DNA from: Clostridia bacterium
GTDB lineage: Bacteria > Bacillota_A > Clostridia > Oscillospirales > CAG-382
Assembly: GCA_017517985.1 (NCBI GenBank)
Contig: JAFWWX010000138.1
Span: 1 to 5,794, forward strand
DNA: 5,794 bases
Direction of reading: 5' to 3'
In this document: positions 1-5,733 of the stretch, in pieces
Layout of the letters: each line of letters begins with the position of its first letter
How positions within the stretch are numbered: position 1 is the stretch's first letter
Position numbers and translations under genes: made by a program
The notes under the pieces: generated by a model
Databases searched by the model: none
Seen by the model: the letters and a program-made list of their open reading frames with translations, nothing else
Told to the model about the DNA's origin: nothing

Positions 1-168
1 GTAACCCAGGTGCTTGAGGGTAATATGCGTGAAATTGTAGGCTCTGTCGGTCTTAAAGAAATGGTTCAGGACAGACAGGGGGTTGCAAAGAAGATTACAG
101 AGAATGTTGTCCCGGATATGCAAAAGCTGGGCATTGAGGTTGTTAACTTCAACATTCAGAACTTCTAA
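1..168 (+). CDS. Flotillin (SPFH/band-7) protein, fragment before an in-frame stop; 5' end outside the window
   Basis: Frame 1 is open from the first base to a TAA at 166-168 and encodes 55 residues. They read as the end of an SPFH domain: a VLEGNMREIVGSV segment, then a basic/acidic helix, then LGIEVVNFNIQNF, a typical last strand of the flotillin SPFH domain. Flotillins are membrane-anchored scaffold proteins that oligomerise in lipid microdomains (FloT/YuaG/YqiK type in bacteria). Flotillins are usually near 480-510 residues, so roughly 150 N-terminal residues, including the membrane anchor, should lie before the window. The same frame resumes straight after the TAA with normal flotillin sequence, so this and the next CDS are two parts of one gene. 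The family is clear; which paralogue it is cannot be decided here. Confidence 0.8.
   Translation, partial: VTQVLEGNMREIVGSVGLKEMVQDRQGVAKKITENVVPDMQKLGIEVVNFNIQNF
166..168 (+). other. In-frame TAA inside the flotillin gene
   Basis: The codon between NIQNF and DGAGTIENMGIDN is TAA. In flotillins this junction is continuous, and the residues on both sides fit the family with no shift of frame. A single change from AAA, GAA, CAA or TCA would give Lys, Glu, Gln or Ser here. TAA also ends all three reading frames in the window (1038, 3062, 5430), so general reassignment of TAA is excluded. A nonsense mutation or base-calling error is most likely. Confidence 0.85.
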
Positions 169-192
169 GATGGCGCCGGTACCATTGAAAAT

Positions 193-1038
193 ATGGGTAT
201 TGACAACATTGAGCAGATAAGAAAGAACGCACAGATTGCAAAGGCTAATGCACAGAGAGATATTGCAATTGCTACAGCAAATGCTCAGCAGGAGGCAAAT
301 GCCGTAAAGGTTGAGGCTGACAGAAAGATTGCAGAGCAGAACACTGAGCTTGAAATTCAAAGGTCCGCACTCAAGGCTCAGTCTGATGCGAAAAAGGCTG
401 AAGCGGATGCGGCGTATTCAATTCAGCAGGAAAATCAGCGCAAGACCATTGAGGTTACAAAGGCGGAGGCAGACCTTGCAAGACTTGCTAAAGAGACAGA
501 GCTTGCACAGCAGGAAATCGCTATTAAGGAAAGAAAGCTTGATGCGGAAATCCGAAAGCAGGCAGATGCTATGAAGTATAAGGCTGAAAAAGAAGCTGAA
601 GCTGAGCTTATAAAGCGTCAGAAGGAAGCGGACGCACAGGCATACGAGGCAGTGCGTGAGGCGGAGGCTAAGAAGGCAGAAGCCGAGGCTCTGAGATTTG
701 CTATGGAGCAGGAGGCAGAAGGTATAAGAGCCAAGGGACTTGCAGAGGCTGAGGCGATAGAAAAGAAGGCAGAGGCGCAGAAGAAGATGGGAGAAGCATC
801 CGTACTTGAAATGTACTTGTCTGCACTTCCGGAAGTTGTAAAGAATGCGGCGTCACCTCTTGCACAGACAGATAAAATTGTTATGTATGGTGACGGCAAC
901 TCAACAAAGCTGATAAAAGATGTTATGACAAGCACAAATCAGGTTATTGACGGTATTAAAGAGTCTACGGGTCTGGATGTAACTTCAATAATCAACGGCT
1001 ATATTGGCGGAAAGGCTGCCGCAGGCAAAGAAGATTAA
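193..1038 (+). CDS. Flotillin C-terminal part: coiled-coil and oligomerisation region downstream of the stop
   Basis: This 281-codon open stretch carries the flotillin domain proper. Residues 1-20 (MGIDNIEQIRKNAQIAKANA) are the usual junction after the SPFH domain. Residues 20-200 are a long charged helix rich in Ala, Glu and Lys, with repeated EAEA/KAEA units near 133-195 that form the coiled coil. Residues 203-235 (EMYLSALPEVVKNAASPL, then DKIVMYGDG) match the conserved C-terminal oligomerisation segment. Residues 240-281 form an amphipathic tail ending in Gly/Ala-rich sequence. The ATG at 193 has no Shine-Dalgarno sequence and sits inside conserved family sequence, so it is probably not a natural start. 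Without readthrough this part would lack the membrane anchor and SPFH domain. No further stop or frameshift occurs over 281 codons, which suggests that the disruption is recent or an error. A terminator follows 12 bases after the stop. Confidence 0.75.
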   Translation: MGIDNIEQIRKNAQIAKANAQRDIAIATANAQQEANAVKVEADRKIAEQNTELEIQRSALKAQSDAKKAEADAAYSIQQENQRKTIEVTKAEADLARLAKETELAQQEIAIKERKLDAEIRKQADAMKYKAEKEAEAELIKRQKEADAQAYEAVREAEAKKAEAEALRFAMEQEAEGIRAKGLAEAEAIEKKAEAQKKMGEASVLEMYLSALPEVVKNAASPLAQTDKIVMYGDGNSTKLIKDVMTSTNQVIDGIKESTGLDVTSIINGYIGGKAAAGKED

Positions 1039-1050
1039 ATGAGAAATATG

Positions 1051-1082
1051 GGCGGAACGACAAGTTCCGCCTTTGCTTTTTG
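1051..1082 (+). terminator. Rho-independent terminator of the flotillin gene
   Basis: A perfect 8-bp stem GGCGGAAC / GTTCCGCC (1051-1058 and 1064-1071) with a 5-base loop (GACAA) is followed by the T-rich run TTTGCTTTTTG. It lies 12 bases after the flotillin stop codon, the expected place for an intrinsic terminator. Confidence 0.9.
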
Positions 1083-1195
1083 TACTTTTTGCTTTCTTAA
1101 AAGGAGTTGTTTAATAAGAAGCTATTGCCTTCGGAGATTTATATAATTCAACTTTTCTGATTTTTCTTTATGTGTTTTTTGTTCCTGCAAAAGTA

Positions 1196-1216
1196 GGGGC
1201 GGATATTATCCGACCG
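1196..1216. repeat. Small GC-rich palindrome, possible dispersed intergenic repeat
   Basis: CGGAT-ATT-ATCCG (1200-1212) forms a 5-bp stem. Beyond one G/A mismatch, two further pairs extend it (GG at 1197-1198 with CC at 1214-1215). The lead-in GTAGGGGCGG resembles, from memory, a short repeat scattered between genes in gut Clostridia, usually of the form GTAGGGGCGG-N-CCGCCCG. This copy would be slightly decayed. Its spread in this genome cannot be seen here. Confidence 0.4.
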
Positions 1217-1268
1217 ATAATTTTATGCTCACACAAAAAGATTGTTTAAAAAGAAAAAATTCCCCCCC

Positions 1269-1349
1269 AAAGCAAACAAACTCTGTTTTTATCCCCACGG
1301 TAGTGCTTCGCCGCTGCAGCGGATGTGAAATAGAGTTTGTCTGCTTTTT
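1269..1349. repeat. Long imperfect hairpin with T-run, terminator-like or repeat
   Basis: AAAGCAAACAAACTCT (1269-1284) pairs with AGAGTTTGTCTGCTTT (1332-1347): 16 positions with a single A/C mismatch, then more T. The 47-base apex is itself structured. It has TTTT/AAA and ATCC/GGAT pairs (1287-1294 with 1321-1330) and a perfect 12-base palindrome CCGCTGCAGCGG (1311-1322). The run of C before the left arm (1262-1268) reads as G-rich on the other strand. A terminator with an extended apex, a structured RNA, or a decayed inverted-repeat insertion would all fit. It lies about 130 bases upstream of the guaB -35 region. Confidence 0.6.
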
Positions 1350-1395
1350 GAGAAAGAAAAAGCGTACAAATCAATGTCAAATGTGGATATACTTT

Positions 1396-1416
1396 AAAAT
1401 AAGCATAAAATAAGCA
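1396..1416 (+). repeat. Two direct copies of AAAATAAGCA, 11 bp apart
   Basis: AAAATAAGCA occurs at 1396-1405 and again at 1407-1416, a spacing of about one helical turn, some 60 bases upstream of the guaB -35 box. This could be a pair of protein-binding half sites or just a slippage product in an AT-rich region. No known regulator site was recognised. Confidence 0.35.
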
Positions 1417-1475
1417 AGTTTTTCACTATACTTTTGTAAAAAATAAACGAAATTATAATTTTTTTATATAAAGTG

Positions 1476-1504
1476 TTTACTTGTTCAAAAAATAGTGGTA
1501 TAAT
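1476..1504 (+). promoter_or_regulatory. Sigma-A type promoter for guaB
   Basis: A consensus -10 box TATAAT (1499-1504) is preceded by the extended -10 TG (1496-1497). At a 17-bp spacer lies TTTACT (1476-1481), which matches four of six positions of the -35 consensus. Transcription should start near 1511 and give a leader of about 50 bases, too short for a classical purine riboswitch. A second TATAAT at 1454-1459 lacks a good -35 partner. Confidence 0.75.
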
Positions 1505-1559
1505 CAATAAAATTAAACTTGTAAGTATTATTTAAAAGCAAAAGCAAAGGAGTAGGAAT

Positions 1560-3062
1560 ATGGCTTACTATTACGACGAACCTTCAAGAACTTTCAGTGA
1601 ATATCTTCTCATTCCCGGATATTCCGATGCAAATTGCATTCCCGGAAATGTTTCTTTAAGAACTCCCCTTGTTAAGTTTAAAAAGGGCGAGGAACCGGCT
1701 ATTTCTATGAATATCCCTATGGTTTCCGCAATCATGCAGTCTGTTTCAGATGACAAGATGGCAATTGCTCTTGCCAAAGAGGGTGGCGTATCCTTTATAT
1801 ACGGCTCTCAGACAATTGAGCATGAAGCTGAAATGGTAAGAAGAGTCAAGAATCACAAGGCAGGCTTCGTAACTTCCGATTCCAATATAAAGCCCGATGA
1901 CACTCTTGCTGATGTTGTGGCACTCACTGAAGCTCTCGGTCACTCCACAATCGCAGTAACCGAGGATGGAACAGCCAACGGCAAGCTTCTCGGTATTGTT
2001 ACCGGCAGAGACTACAGAATCAGCCGTATGGATATGAGCGAAAAGGTTCACACCTTTATGACTCCCCTTGAAAAACTTATTACTGCTCCCGAAGGAACAA
2101 GCCTTAAGGAAGCAAACAATATAATCTGGGACCACAAGCTCAACTCCCTTCCTATTGTTGACAAAAACGGCAACCTCCTTTACTTTGTATTCAGAAAAGA
2201 TTATGCACAGCACAAGGAAAATCCCCACGAACTTCTTGACAAAGACAAGAGATATGTTGTTGGTGCAGGTGTAAACACCCGTGACTACGAGGAAAGAATC
2301 CCTGCTCTTGTTGAAGCGGGTGCAGATGTTCTTTGTATCGACTCCAGCGAAGGCTTTACCGAATGGCAGAAGAGAACTATCGCTTTTGTACGCGAAAAGT
2401 ACGGCGATACAGTTAAGATTGGTGCAGGAAACGTAGTTGATGCAGATGGCTTCAGATTCCTTGCTGATGCCGGTGCGGACTTCATCAAAATCGGTATCGG
2501 TGGCGGCTCTATCTGTATTACCCGTGAAACAAAGGGTATAGGCAGAGGTCAGGCATCTGCTGTTATTGATGTTGCAAAGGCAAGAGACGAATACTACAAG
2601 GAAACAGGCGTATATATTCCGATTTGCTCAGACGGCGGTATAGTTCACGACTATCACATCACACTTGCACTTGCTATGGGTTGTGACTTTGTAATGCTCG
2701 GCAGATACTTCTCAAGATTCGACGAATCTCCCACAAACAAGATTATGGTTAACGGAAACTATATGAAGGAATACTGGGGTGAAGGCTCAGCAAGAGCTCG
2801 TAACTGGCAGAGATACGATATGGGCGGTGCAGCAAAGCTTTCCTTCGTTGAAGGTGTTGACTGTTATGTTCCCTATGCAGGACCTTTGCATGACAACCTT
2901 ATGATTACACTTTCCAAGGTTCGTTCCACAATGTGTAACTGTGGTGCTCTTTCAATCGAAGAACTTCAGAGTAAGGCAAAACTCACACTTGTAAGTTCCG
3001 TATCCATTGTTGAGGGCGGCGCGCATGATGTTCTTGTTAAGGACCAGAACACAAACAGATAA
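1560..3062 (+). CDS. guaB: Inosine-5'-monophosphate dehydrogenase (IMPDH), protist-like type
   Basis: It oxidises IMP to XMP with NAD+, the committed step of guanine nucleotide synthesis, as a cytoplasmic (beta/alpha)8-barrel tetramer. The 500 residues cover the full family length. The N-terminal barrel part contains [14 protein letters not shown] (51-64). Two CBS domains span about 95-222. The barrel resumes at [12 protein letters not shown] (231-242). Visible key residues are Asp261 (NAD ribose), the K+-binding and catalytic loop [10 protein letters not shown] with Cys319, Asp358 in SDGG, Arg382 in MLGRYF, and the mobile flap with Arg418-Tyr419 (NWQRYD). The ATG is chosen because AAAGGAG (1546-1552) lies 7 bases ahead. 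The sequence resembles, from memory, Tritrichomonas foetus IMPDH far more than the E. coli/B. subtilis type, and its functional residues fall on the same numbers. It has its own promoter and terminator. Function is near certain; whether the genome has a second IMPDH is unknown. Confidence 0.97.
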   Translation: MAYYYDEPSRTFSEYLLIPGYSDANCIPGNVSLRTPLVKFKKGEEPAISMNIPMVSAIMQSVSDDKMAIALAKEGGVSFIYGSQTIEHEAEMVRRVKNHKAGFVTSDSNIKPDDTLADVVALTEALGHSTIAVTEDGTANGKLLGIVTGRDYRISRMDMSEKVHTFMTPLEKLITAPEGTSLKEANNIIWDHKLNSLPIVDKNGNLLYFVFRKDYAQHKENPHELLDKDKRYVVGAGVNTRDYEERIPALVEAGADVLCIDSSEGFTEWQKRTIAFVREKYGDTVKIGAGNVVDADGFRFLADAGADFIKIGIGGGSICITRETKGIGRGQASAVIDVAKARDEYYKETGVYIPICSDGGIVHDYHITLALAMGCDFVMLGRYFSRFDESPTNKIMVNGNYMKEYWGEGSARARNWQRYDMGGAAKLSFVEGVDCYVPYAGPLHDNLMITLSKVRSTMCNCGALSIEELQSKAKLTLVSSVSIVEGGAHDVLVKDQNTNR

Positions 3063-3081
3063 AATAATACAATTAACAATT

Positions 3082-3117
3082 AAAGACGGAGCTTTTGAAG
3101 CTTCGTCTTTTGTGTTT
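3082..3117 (+). terminator. Rho-independent terminator of guaB
   Basis: AAAGACGGAGCTT (3082-3094) pairs with AAGCTTCGTCTTT (3098-3110): 13 pairs including one G/T wobble, with a 3-base loop and the T-rich tail TTTTGTGTTT. It lies 20 bases after the guaB stop. The A-run ahead of the left arm is short, so termination on the opposite strand would be weaker. Confidence 0.9.
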
Positions 3118-3167
3118 CAATATGTTCTAAATGTTTATACCAAATTTAAACAATATCAATTTTTCTC

Positions 3168-3176
3168 TGTTAAAAT
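3168..3176 (+). promoter_or_regulatory. Possible extended -10 promoter for recD2
   Basis: TGTTAAAAT combines an extended -10 TG with TAAAAT (3171-3176, five of six consensus positions), 31 bases before the recD2 start. No good -35 box lies 16-18 bases upstream; the nearest T/A-rich candidate is TTAAAC at 3146-3151 with a 19-base spacer. Because guaB ends in a strong terminator, recD2 needs its own promoter, and this is the best candidate between the two. Confidence 0.4.
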
Positions 3177-3195
3177 AAACAGGATATATAAAAGG

Positions 3196-3204
3196 GGAGG
3201 TGAT
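3196..3204 (+). promoter_or_regulatory. Strong Shine-Dalgarno sequence that fixes the recD2 start
   Basis: GGAGGTGAT is an almost complete complement to the 16S rRNA 3' end. It ends three bases before GTG at 3208; the GGAGG core is 7 bases away. The frame stays open further upstream to 3007, inside guaB and through the guaB terminator, so this site decides in favour of the GTG. Confidence 0.9.
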
Positions 3205-3207
3205 ACC

Positions 3208-5430
3208 GTGGCAGAAAGATACGAAACCGTAAAAGGTGAGGTTGAGGATATAACCTACACAAATGAAATAAATGGATATACCGTCTGTGTTATAGACTAC
3301 GAGGGCGAGATGCTGACGCTTGTTGGGACAATGCCTTTCCTCGGATGCGGAGAAACTATTACTGCTATGGGAAAATTCACCAATCACCCGACCTTCGGTC
3401 GTCAGTTCAAGGTGGAGCATTACGAAAAGGAACTACCTGCAACGGAAAGCTCCATTATATCATATCTTGCATCAGGAGCTGTAAAGGGAATAGGTCCTGT
3501 TCTTGCACGAAGAATTGTTGATAAGTTCGGGAAAGATACCTTTGATGTACTTGAAAAGCATCCTGAATATCTTGAGGATATAAAGGGTGTTACAAGAAAA
3601 AAAGCCCGGGAAATAGGTGAACGATTCAACGCTCAGTTTGGTATGCGAAATGTAATGATGTATTTCAACGGAATTTTCAGCACATCAGTAGCTATGAAAG
3701 TATATAAGAGATATGGCGATGCCTCCGTTGACATTATAAAACGGAATCCGTATATTCTTTGTGAGCAGATTCAGGGAATAGGTTTTGAAAGGGCTGATGC
3801 AATAGCGCGACAGATGGGCATAGATGAACATTCCCATTTCAGAATAGAGGCGGGAATGAAATATATATTGAAGATGAACCTTTCAAGAAACGGTAACTGT
3901 TATCTGCCGTCGGAAAGACTTATTGACGAGACTGTCCGGCTTCTTGGGGTTACGGACAGCGAGGCGAGGTCTGCTCTGCGTGCCATTGGTGCAACGGGCG
4001 AGGTTGTAATGGTAAAGTACGGTGAAACCGTTGCCGTATACATTGACTATGCCTACAGAGCTGAAAAATACTGTGCTGAAAAACTAAAGATTCTAGCCGA
4101 TACATCAATAAATATTTCCAATTCCAAGGCGGACAGACATATAAGAGCGTGCGAGGCAGAAATGGGAATAACCTTTGCGGACCTTCAAAGGCACGCAATA
4201 AAATCAGCACTTGACTGCGGTATGCTGATAGTCACAGGTGGTCCGGGTACAGGAAAAACCACAGTAATAAGAGCAATGATAAAGCTTTTTGACAGTCTTG
4301 GAATGGATGTGCTACTGGCAGCTCCCACGGGACGTGCTGCAAAAAGAATGACAAACGCCACGGACAGAGAGGCAAGAACCATCCATAGACTTCTTGAAAG
4401 CGGATATGCGACAGATGATAAAGAGGCTGAAACTTTTGGCAGAGATGAGGATAATCCTCTTGAATGTGATGCGCTTATTGTTGACGAGATTTCAATGTGT
4501 GATATTTTCCTTTTAAGTTCACTTCTGCGTGCGGTAAAGCCGGGAACAAAGCTGATATTCCTTGGTGACAGCGACCAGCTTCCGCCTGTGGGAGCTGGGG
4601 ATACACTCCGTGATATGATAGGCTCAGGTGCTATTCCCACAGTAAGACTTAACGAGGTGTTCCGTCAGGGAGATGGCAGTGACATTGTTTTCAATGCTCA
4701 CAATATAAACAACGGCAAGATGCCCGCTTTGGATAATAAGAGTGCTGATTTCTTCTTTATGAAGAGGACAAGTGCGGAAACACTTGTAGAACTCATATGT
4801 TCTCTTTGTTCAGAACGTCTTGCCAAGGCATACGGTTATGACCCTTTAGAAGATATCCAGGTAATTACTCCCACAAGAAAAGGATATGCAGGAACTGCAA
4901 ATCTCAATTCTGAGCTTCAGAAAGTTCTGAATCCTTATAGTACGGCAAAGCTTGAAAAAAAGGTGGGTGACATAATCTACCGAGAGGGCGACAAAATTAT
5001 GCAGATAAAGAACAATTACTCTCAGGAATGGTTCTATGATGACGGAAGAACAGGACGAGGTGTATACAACGGAGAGATTGGCCTTATAGAAAGAATCAAC
5101 ACCTTTGAGGAATACTTTGATGCAAACTATGATGGCAGAAAGGTAAGATATGACCTGTCGCAGTTTGACGAGGTGGAGCACGCATATGCGGTGACAGTTC
5201 ACAAGAGTCAGGGAAGTGAATATCCTTGCGTTGTAATTCCTGTATTTGACGCACCGCCTGGACTTCTTACAAGAAATATGCTGTATACTGCTGTCACAAG
5301 GGCAAAAAACAATGTAATTCTTGTGGGACGAAGTGAAAAGATTCAGGAAATGGTGGAAAACAACAGGCAGGTGTACAGACACACGGGACTTTTGCGGATG
5401 CTGAAAAAAGAGAATTGTGAAACGGAGTAA
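3208..5430 (+). CDS. recD2: RecD2-type ATP-dependent DNA helicase (SF1B, RecD/TraA family)
   Basis: RecD2 is a 5'-3' DNA helicase found in bacteria without tying it to RecBC; in known members it acts in repair and replication-fork maintenance. The 740 residues from the GTG match the family's usual 720-800. Residues 1-75 form the small N-terminal domain. Helix-hairpin-helix motifs lie at about 91-108 (VKGIGPVLARRI), 123-140 and 188-204 (IQGIGFERADAIA). Helicase motifs in order: Walker A GGPGTGKTT (344-352), motif Ia LAAPTGRAAKRM (370-381), TIHRLLE (391-397), Walker B IVDEIS with Asp426-Glu427, motif III FLGDSDQLPPVGAG (451-464), LNEVFRQ with Arg486 (481-487), the 2B/SH3-like region with YNGEIG (620-625), motif V VTVHKSQGSEY (662-672) and motif VI LYTAVTRAKNNVILVG with Arg698 (692-707). 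No key residue is missing. No recB/recC lies next to it, consistent with the stand-alone RecD2 class. A 145-base gap and a terminator separate it from guaB. Confidence 0.96.
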   Translation: MAERYETVKGEVEDITYTNEINGYTVCVIDYEGEMLTLVGTMPFLGCGETITAMGKFTNHPTFGRQFKVEHYEKELPATESSIISYLASGAVKGIGPVLARRIVDKFGKDTFDVLEKHPEYLEDIKGVTRKKAREIGERFNAQFGMRNVMMYFNGIFSTSVAMKVYKRYGDASVDIIKRNPYILCEQIQGIGFERADAIARQMGIDEHSHFRIEAGMKYILKMNLSRNGNCYLPSERLIDETVRLLGVTDSEARSALRAIGATGEVVMVKYGETVAVYIDYAYRAEKYCAEKLKILADTSINISNSKADRHIRACEAEMGITFADLQRHAIKSALDCGMLIVTGGPGTGKTTVIRAMIKLFDSLGMDVLLAAPTGRAAKRMTNATDREARTIHRLLESGYATDDKEAETFGRDEDNPLECDALIVDEISMCDIFLLSSLLRAVKPGTKLIFLGDSDQLPPVGAGDTLRDMIGSGAIPTVRLNEVFRQGDGSDIVFNAHNINNGKMPALDNKSADFFFMKRTSAETLVELICSLCSERLAKAYGYDPLEDIQVITPTRKGYAGTANLNSELQKVLNPYSTAKLEKKVGDIIYREGDKIMQIKNNYSQEWFYDDGRTGRGVYNGEIGLIERINTFEEYFDANYDGRKVRYDLSQFDEVEHAYAVTVHKSQGSEYPCVVIPVFDAPPGLLTRNMLYTAVTRAKNNVILVGRSEKIQEMVENNRQVYRHTGLLRMLKKENCETE

Positions 5431-5437
5431 TAAATAG

Positions 5438-5467
5438 ACGGATGTGCCAATCTGCGGGTGCATCCGT
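5438..5467 (+). terminator. Hairpin just after recD2; left copy of a 30-base inverted repeat
   Basis: ACGGATGTGCC (5438-5448) pairs with GGTGCATCCGT (5457-5467): 11 pairs, two of them G/T wobbles, with an 8-base loop. The downstream tail TGCGTTTATT is only moderately T-rich, so it is a weak terminator 7 bases after the recD2 stop. The same 30 bases recur inverted at 5699-5728. Confidence 0.65.
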
Positions 5468-5501
5468 TGCGTTTATTCAAAAGAACTGCGCTTATTAAGA
5501 T

Positions 5502-5537
5502 AGAGGGAGAACCCCCGACGAGGGTTCTCCCTCTTTT
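5502..5537 (+). terminator. Strong intrinsic terminator downstream of recD2
   Basis: AGAGGGAGAACCC (5502-5514) and GGGTTCTCCCTCT (5522-5534) form a perfect 13-bp stem with a 7-base loop, followed directly by TTT. It is the most stable simple hairpin in the window and lies 71 bases after recD2, so it may be the main stop for recD2 transcripts. Its last base and T-tail also belong to the left arm of the next palindrome. Confidence 0.8.
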
Positions 5538-5559
5538 CATCCCGCCGGCGGGATGAAAA
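5534..5559. repeat. 26-bp perfect palindrome
   Basis: TTTTCATCCCGCC (5534-5546) is followed without any spacer by its exact reverse complement GGCGGGATGAAAA (5547-5559), centred on GCCGGC. It overlaps the tail of the preceding terminator stem, so the two foldings compete for 5534-5537. The flanking A and T runs make it a terminator-like signal on both strands. Confidence 0.85.
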
Positions 5560-5597
5560 TTCACCCACTCCTGCGTTTTTAAAAGGCAAAAAAGAAA

Positions 5598-5670
5598 TTT
5601 CGCCCACTGCGGTGGGCGACCAAGGCTCTGCCTTTGGAATCCGCAAGCCTTTGAAAAGGCTTGAGCGAAA
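5598..5670. repeat. Three-hairpin intergenic repeat
   Basis: Three stems follow one another. The first is TCGCCCAC-TGCG-GTGGGCGA (5600-5619, 8 bp perfect). The second is CCAAGGC-TCT-GCCTTTGG (5620-5637, 7 bp with one bulged T). The third is CAAGCCTTT-GA-AAAGGCTTG (5644-5663, 9 bp perfect). TTTCGC (5598-5603) and GCGAAA (5665-5670) could close the whole unit as an alternative to the base of the first stem. From memory this closely resembles a repeat scattered through Ruminococcaceae genomes, where its translation yields spurious small ORFs. Role unknown. Confidence 0.7.
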
Positions 5671-5698
5671 CTTTTATATTGTTTTACAACAAAATCAA

Positions 5699-5733
5699 AC
5701 GGATGCACCCGCAGCTTGGTACATCCGTTTTTC
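5699..5733 (+). terminator. Terminator-like hairpin; right copy of the 30-base inverted repeat
   Basis: ACGGATGCACC (5699-5709) pairs with GGTACATCCGT (5718-5728), 10 of 11 positions with one C/A mismatch and an 8-base loop, followed by a run of five T (5728-5732). On the + strand this copy is a better terminator than the left one. On the - strand the roles reverse, so the two copies could block transcripts from both sides. Confidence 0.7.

Larger units (their letters stand above)
1039..1559. other. Non-coding interval between flotillin and guaB
   Basis: No convincing gene lies in these 521 bases. They contain the flotillin terminator, an imperfect hairpin at 1091-1122 (GCTTTCTTA against TAAGAAGC with a one-base bulge), a GC-rich small palindrome at 1196-1216, a long hairpin at 1269-1347, and an AT-rich stretch at 1380-1475 leading into the guaB promoter. 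The only open frame of note (1225-1413, 62 codons) has no ribosome binding site and runs through the long hairpin. No guanine/adenine riboswitch core, T-box or tRNA was recognised by eye. The interval is long for the genome type and looks like a place where repeats have accumulated. Confidence 0.6.
5438..5728. mobile_element. 291-base unit bounded by 30-base inverted repeats, MITE-like or composite repeat
   Basis: The reverse complement of 5699-5728 equals 5438-5467 except at two positions. Similarity fades into T-rich sequence just inside (TTGCGTTTATT against TTGATTTTGTT). The interior has no gene but at least five hairpins, described separately. A short direct repeat ATAGAC lies at both outer edges (5434-5439 and 5735-5740); it overlaps the left repeat by two bases, so it is a doubtful target-site duplication. 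No transposase is present; if mobile, the unit would depend on one elsewhere. The other reading is two convergent copies of a dispersed terminator-type repeat that flank other repeats by chance. The inverted repeat itself is certain, mobility is not. Confidence 0.5.

Noticed and set aside
166..192. General stop-codon reassignment (TAA as sense)
   Set aside because: TAA is used as the normal stop of all three genes in the window, and no other in-frame TAA interrupts guaB or recD2.
1225..1413. 62-codon + strand ORF in the gap before guaB
   Set aside because: No ribosome binding site, no recognisable family, and it runs straight through the long hairpin and low-complexity AT sequence.
1441..1456. 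Possible PurR box (CGAA in AT-rich flanks) upstream of guaB
   Set aside because: Only about 10 of 13 positions fit the Bacillus consensus in an AT-rich stretch, both central C positions flanking CGAA-type bases fail, and no second box is present.
1505..1559. Guanine riboswitch in the guaB leader
   Set aside because: The predicted leader is about 50 bases, with none of the conserved purine riboswitch core and no terminator/antiterminator pair.
3007..3207. In-frame N-terminal extension of recD2 into guaB
   Set aside because: It would overlap guaB and run through the guaB terminator. The residues do not look like RecD2, and a strong Shine-Dalgarno sequence sits before GTG 3208.
3007..5430. recD2 as part of a RecBCD or defence cluster
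   Set aside because: No recB/recC, nuclease or defence gene lies beside it, and the architecture with N-terminal helix-hairpin-helix motifs is that of stand-alone RecD2.
5343..5708. 121-codon - strand ORF overlapping the recD2 end and the hairpin unit
   Set aside because: It is antisense to conserved RecD2 residues at one end and translates the palindromic repeats at the other. This is a typical spurious repeat-derived ORF without a ribosome binding site at its start.
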